From: Mangrovicoccus algicola
Lineage (GTDB): Bacteria; Pseudomonadota; Alphaproteobacteria; Rhodobacterales; Rhodobacteraceae
Direction of reading: 5' to 3'
Assembly (NCBI RefSeq): GCF_014903745.1
Contig: NZ_JACVXA010000021.1
Span: 1 to 64,000 of the forward strand
Length of the DNA stretch: 64,000 nucleotides
In this document: positions 61,148 through 64,000 of the stretch, one piece after another
Position numbering within the stretch: position 1 is the first letter of the stretch
How the letters are laid out: the number at the start of each line of letters is the position of its first letter
The notes under the pieces: generated by a model
Seen by the model: the letters and a program-made list of their open reading frames with translations, nothing else
Told to the model about the DNA's origin: nothing
Databases searched by the model: none
Translations under genes and position numbers: made by a program

Positions 61148-61330
61148 ATGGACGTGCAGATCGGCGAAATCGTCTCGACCGTCACCGTGGTGGAACCGCA
61201 GCTCCTGCGCGATCCGCGCTTCATCCGCCAGGTCGCGACGCTGGTGAAGGAGGAACTCGCCCGCGAGGAGCTGGAGCAGCGGCGCCGCCAGGCCGACCGG
61301 CAGGCGGCCGGGGCGGGGGAGGGGCGCTAG
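61148..61330 (+). CDS. Small protein, DUF5908-like, of the injection system
   Basis: This 60-residue protein has MDVQIGEIVSTVTVVE followed by a charged helix (DPRFIRQVATLVKEELAREELEQRRRQ). It starts 1 bp after tube 2 and ends directly before the LysM gene. A tiny protein of this kind (Afp6/DUF5908) occupies the same place in eCIS clusters; its role is unclear. The call rests on length, position and the N-terminal strand. Confidence 0.65.
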   Translation: MDVQIGEIVSTVTVVEPQLLRDPRFIRQVATLVKEELAREELEQRRRQADRQAAGAGEGR

Positions 61331-62029
61331 ATGGCCGTGCAGCTCAGTTTCCAGCGGATCGACCTGCAGGGGGAACGGATCGGCGCCCCGATGCTGATCG
61401 ACTATGCGCCCGCCGAGCTGAGCTTTGCCAAGGCCGCGCAATATGCCGAGATCGCCATTCCCGGGCTGGAACAGCCGCTGCTGCAATTCATCCGCGGCGA
61501 TGCCGAGACCCTGTCGATGGAGCTGTTCTTCGATTCCACCGCCGCGGGCACCGGCGCCGATGCCGAGGCGGTGACCGACCGGGTGGAGGCCTTCCACCGG
61601 CTGGTGACGATCTCGGGGCCGCTGCACACCCCGCCGCTGGTCGAGGTCGCCTGGGGCCAGGATTTCCCCGGCACGGCCTTCGGCGCCACCGAACGGCCCT
61701 CGCAGAGCTTCCGGGCGGTGGTTCTTTCGGTGAATCGCCGCTTCACCCTGTTCAACCCCGATGGCCGGCCGCTGCGCGCCGTCGTCTCGCTGAGCCTCAA
61801 GCAATACGTGACCATCGCCGACCAGGCCCGCGAGGTGAACCTGCAAAGCGCCGATCACACGCGCATCCATGTCGTCGCCGAAGGAGAGACGCTGCCGCTG
61901 ATCGCCCATGATGCCTATGCCGATGCCCGGGCCTGGCGGGTGATCGCCGATCACAACCGCCTGGCCGATCCGCGCGGCCTGGCGCCGGGGACGGTGCTGG
62001 AACTGCCGCCGCTGGTGACGCAGCGATGA
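61331..62029 (+). CDS. LysM-containing tube-baseplate adaptor (Afp7/gp53-like)
   Basis: This 232-residue protein has an N-terminal beta part (QLSFQRIDLQGERIG, then AQYAEIAIPGLEQPLLQFIRGDAETLSMELFFDST) and a C-terminal LysM domain (HVVAEGETLPLIAHDAYADARAWRVIADHNRLADPRGLAPGTVLELP, about 176-226). Such adaptors join the tube or spike hub to the baseplate in contractile tails. It starts right after the previous stop and overlaps the gpD-like gene by 4 bp. Confidence 0.88.
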   Translation: MAVQLSFQRIDLQGERIGAPMLIDYAPAELSFAKAAQYAEIAIPGLEQPLLQFIRGDAETLSMELFFDSTAAGTGADAEAVTDRVEAFHRLVTISGPLHTPPLVEVAWGQDFPGTAFGATERPSQSFRAVVLSVNRRFTLFNPDGRPLRAVVSLSLKQYVTIADQAREVNLQSADHTRIHVVAEGETLPLIAHDAYADARAWRVIADHNRLADPRGLAPGTVLELPPLVTQR

Positions 62030-63216
62030 ACGCGGAAACCTTCACCGGCGATCTGAAATTCATGACGCCCGCCTTCCAGATCGTGCTGAACGGGCAGCGC
62101 ACCGATCCCCTGGTGCTGCGCGACGTGCTGGAGGTGTCCTTCACCTCCGACCTGGAGAATGTCGACAGTTTCGAATTCGTGCTGAACGACTGGGACCCGG
62201 TGGCGCGGCTGCCGAAATATTCCTCGCCCTGGGGACCGACGGGGGCGCCGCTGCAACTGGCGCCGGGCGGGCCGGACGTGCCCAATTTCGAGCCGGGCGC
62301 GGAGGTGGAGCTTCACCTGGGCTATCTGGAGCAGGGCGCGCTGCCGCTGATCATGGTGGGCGAGGTCGTGTCGCTGGCGCCGGGCTTCCCCGCCTCCGGC
62401 GCGCCCACCTGCCGGGTGCGGGCGCTGAACCGGTTCTTCCGCGGGATGCAGAAGGTCTATGTGACCGGCAATTACGACGGCACGGACAAGGCGATCATCG
62501 AGGCGCTGTGCCGCGATCACGACGTGCCCCTCTCCATGGCCGCCCCTGCCGCCGAGGGCGAGCTCCGCGAGAGGGTGGAGGTCGACGGCTACCTTCAGGA
62601 CGAGATCGCCAAGCGCGCCAAGGGCTACGGGCTGTCGATGGCGACGGCGCCGGGGGAGGACGGGCGCGACATGCTGATCCTCTTCGATGCGGCACGGGCC
62701 CAGGGCGATCCGGTGGCCGAATTCCTCTGGGGGCGCACGCTGGTCAGCTTCTCGCCCGCGCTTTCGGCGGCGGCGCAATATTCCGCGGTCGAGGCCCGCG
62801 CCCAGGATCCGCGCCAGTCCGGCGATGCGCAGAACGTGGCCGTCACCCGCCGCTGGTCCGATATCGGCCTGGCCGCCGATGCGCTGGGACCGGCGGGGCA
62901 GGCCGACCTGTCCACCGCCGTCGGCGGCATGGTCAAGGTCATCAAGCCCGCGGATGCCCGGACCGAGGAGGATGCCGCCAAGGCGGCCGAGACGGCGCTG
63001 CGCGAGATGGCGCAGACGCTGATCACCGGCTCGGGCACCTCCGTGGGCCTGCCGGGACTGCGGGCGGGCATGCGGGTGACGATGGGCGGGATGGGGGCGC
63101 GGTTCGACGGAACCTGGCAGGTGACGCAGGCGACCCATGCGCTTGGCGGGGCGGGCTACACGACCAGTTTCCAGGCGCGCAAGGAAGTTCTGGAGGGAGG
63201 GGCGGGCCTTGGCTGA
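62026..63216 (+). CDS. Spike hub protein, phage gpD/VgrG N-terminal-like
   Basis: This 396-residue protein reads as the VgrG/gp27-like hub (phage late control D family): PAFQIVLNGQRTDPLVLRDVLEVSFTSDLENVDSFEFVLND at the start, ELHLGYLEQGALPLIMVGEVVSLAPGFP near 95, and VRALNRFFRGMQKVY. It ends in the hub's conserved stretch (GTWQVTQATHALGGAGYTTSFQA). It has no needle or OB domain; those lie in the next gene. In Afp8 and Pvc8 hub and spike are usually one protein, so this system has a split version. It overlaps its neighbours on both sides. Confidence 0.87.
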   Translation: MNAETFTGDLKFMTPAFQIVLNGQRTDPLVLRDVLEVSFTSDLENVDSFEFVLNDWDPVARLPKYSSPWGPTGAPLQLAPGGPDVPNFEPGAEVELHLGYLEQGALPLIMVGEVVSLAPGFPASGAPTCRVRALNRFFRGMQKVYVTGNYDGTDKAIIEALCRDHDVPLSMAAPAAEGELRERVEVDGYLQDEIAKRAKGYGLSMATAPGEDGRDMLILFDAARAQGDPVAEFLWGRTLVSFSPALSAAAQYSAVEARAQDPRQSGDAQNVAVTRRWSDIGLAADALGPAGQADLSTAVGGMVKVIKPADARTEEDAAKAAETALREMAQTLITGSGTSVGLPGLRAGMRVTMGGMGARFDGTWQVTQATHALGGAGYTTSFQARKEVLEGGAGLG

Positions 63217-63703
63217 GGCGGGACTGGTTCTTGGACGGGTGGTCGATCTGGAGGATCCCGAGGCGCGGCTCAGGGTGCGGGTGCAGCGGCTCGACCGGCC
63301 CGCCGGGGTGGAAAGCGACTGGATGGAGATCCTGCGCCCCATGGCCGGCGAGGAGGCGGGCATCGTGGCCATGCCCGAACTGGAGGACCTGGCGGTGATC
63401 GGCCATGTCGGAACGCGGCCGGTGGTGCTGGGCTTTCTCCATTCTGGCGGCCAGACGCCGCCCGCCGCCGATGTGAAGGAACGCGTCATCCGCACGCCCA
63501 ATGGCCACCGCATCCTGCTGGCCGATACCGATGCGGACGGCATCACCATCGCCGATGCCCATGGCAACGAGATCGTGCTGAATGCCGACGGGATCACCAT
63601 CACCTCTGCCTCCGGCCTGACGATCGCGGCGCAGGGCAATATCGAGATCGAGGCGGCGGGCACGACCACGATCAAGGGCGCCACGGTGGAGCTGAACCCG
63701 TGA
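63209..63703 (+). CDS. Baseplate spike protein, gpV/VgrG C-terminal-like
   Basis: This 164-residue protein starts with TTG at 63209, overlapping the hub gene by 8 bp, after a GGAGGGAGGGG site. The N-terminal OB-fold (LVLGRVVDLEDPEARLRVRVQ, then VAMPELEDLAVIGHVGTRPVVLGFLHSGGQTPP) resembles gpV and the VgrG gp5-like domain. The C-terminal half is a repeating beta stretch (HGNEIVLNADGITITSASGLTIAAQGN, then IEIEAAGTTTIKGATVELNP), the triple-stranded needle. Short and separate from the hub, it should form the tip under the tube. Confidence 0.86.
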   Translation: MAEAGLVLGRVVDLEDPEARLRVRVQRLDRPAGVESDWMEILRPMAGEEAGIVAMPELEDLAVIGHVGTRPVVLGFLHSGGQTPPAADVKERVIRTPNGHRILLADTDADGITIADAHGNEIVLNADGITITSASGLTIAAQGNIEIEAAGTTTIKGATVELNP

Positions 63704-64000
63704 GGGTGGAGCTGCCCTCCGGCCGCCCCTTCGGCGCGGCGCTGGCCATGGGGACGGGCCTGCGCGGCGGGGCCGAGGCGATGCTGGCCGCGGTGGTGGT
63801 CAAGGCCGCCTATGACCTGGTGCCCGACGGGACCGGGCCGCGGCGGATGCAGCCCGCCGCCGATCCCCAGCGCAGCGCGCCGCGCCTGACCGGGGCCTCG
63901 GGCTCCTACCAACACGACGGGGACACCCGCATCGACCTGATCGCGGCGCCGGATATCGCGATCGAGAAGGCGCGCACCGACATCCTGGTGGAGGGCTTCC
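63700..64000 (+). CDS. DUF2169 domain protein (partial, cut by the window end)
   Basis: The open frame starts with GTG overlapping the spike stop (GTGA) and runs to the window end, about 100 residues. The DUF2169 pattern is visible: AMLAAVVVKAAYDLVPDGTG near 28-47 and DLIAAPDIAIEKARTDILVEGF at the end of the visible part (the family shows DLAPxKPxTD). DUF2169 proteins are known as adaptor or chaperone partners for T6SS spikes and effectors. Its place directly after the spike suggests it helps mount an effector or the spike tip. The rest is outside the window. Confidence 0.75.
   Translation, partial: MRVELPSGRPFGAALAMGTGLRGGAEAMLAAVVVKAAYDLVPDGTGPRRMQPAADPQRSAPRLTGASGSYQHDGDTRIDLIAAPDIAIEKARTDILVEGF

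Noticed and set aside
54128-64000. Reading the tail genes as a complete prophage
   Set aside because: No capsid, portal, terminase, integrase or lysis gene is seen, and the Pvc16-like, LysM and DUF5908-like genes are in eCIS-like order. The part beyond the window could still change this.
54221-64000. Reading the cluster as a type VI secretion system
   Set aside because: Sheath proteins are of the single-chain phage/eCIS type, not TssB/TssC, and no TssJ, TssL or TssM is present. Only DUF2169 points to T6SS.

Overview
The window is GC-rich DNA from an alphaproteobacterium, most likely a member of the Rhodobacteraceae (Paracoccus/Roseobacter side). The evidence is a repABC replication module, a short LOV photoreceptor, an HWE-type kinase fused to CheB/CheR, and two copies of an anti-Shine-Dalgarno small RNA of the cuckoo/CcsR type known from Rhodobacterales. 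Because a complete repABC cassette lies at 50.1-53.8 kb, the window is probably part of a large plasmid or chromid rather than the main chromosome.

Layout. 0-9 kb: a sugar-acid island. An IlvD/Edd-type dehydratase and a DHDPS-family enzyme are divergent from a TctCBA-type tripartite transporter, a LacI regulator, a second DHDPS-family enzyme and a FadR-type regulator. Two matching operator-like sequences lie on the two divergent promoters. 9-14.4 kb: Lrp and Rrf2 regulators, then a sulfate ABC transporter operon (binding protein, CysT, a small membrane protein, CysW, a short CysA). 14.3 kb: small RNA copy 1. 14.5-19.5 kb: light/stress signalling with two receiver proteins, a CheB-CheR-PAS-HWE kinase and a divergent LOV protein. 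19.6-25.5 kb: a DUF4396 protein and a complete dppABCDF dipeptide transporter. 25.9-35.6 kb: a Na+/H+ antiporter with a cyclic-nucleotide-binding domain, an AI-2E-type permease, a binding protein paired with a chemoreceptor, and a DUF3300/DUF2950 pair. 35.7-43.9 kb: acnB, glpD with glpR and a good GlpR-type operator, an orphan response regulator with a DUF2478 protein, small RNA copy 2 and an orphan sugar-binding protein. 44-50.1 kb: glcDEF glycolate oxidase, an IclR regulator, a flavin reductase and a hydratase. 50.1-54.2 kb: repC, repB and repA with a counter-transcribed RNA and parS-like palindromes.

54.2-64 kb (cut by the window end): the most notable system, the start of an extracellular contractile injection system (Afp/PVC-like, phage-tail-derived). 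The order is a Pvc16-like cap protein, a carboxypeptidase-regulatory-like protein, sheath 1, tube 1, sheath 2, tube 2, a DUF5908-like small protein, a LysM adaptor, a gpD-like hub, a separate gpV-like spike and the start of a DUF2169 protein. The hub and spike are separate genes. Sheath 1 carries four degenerate copies of a module of about 65 residues, and sheath 2 carries one related module plus a carboxypeptidase-regulatory-like insert. The genes overlap or nearly touch, so they probably form one operon.
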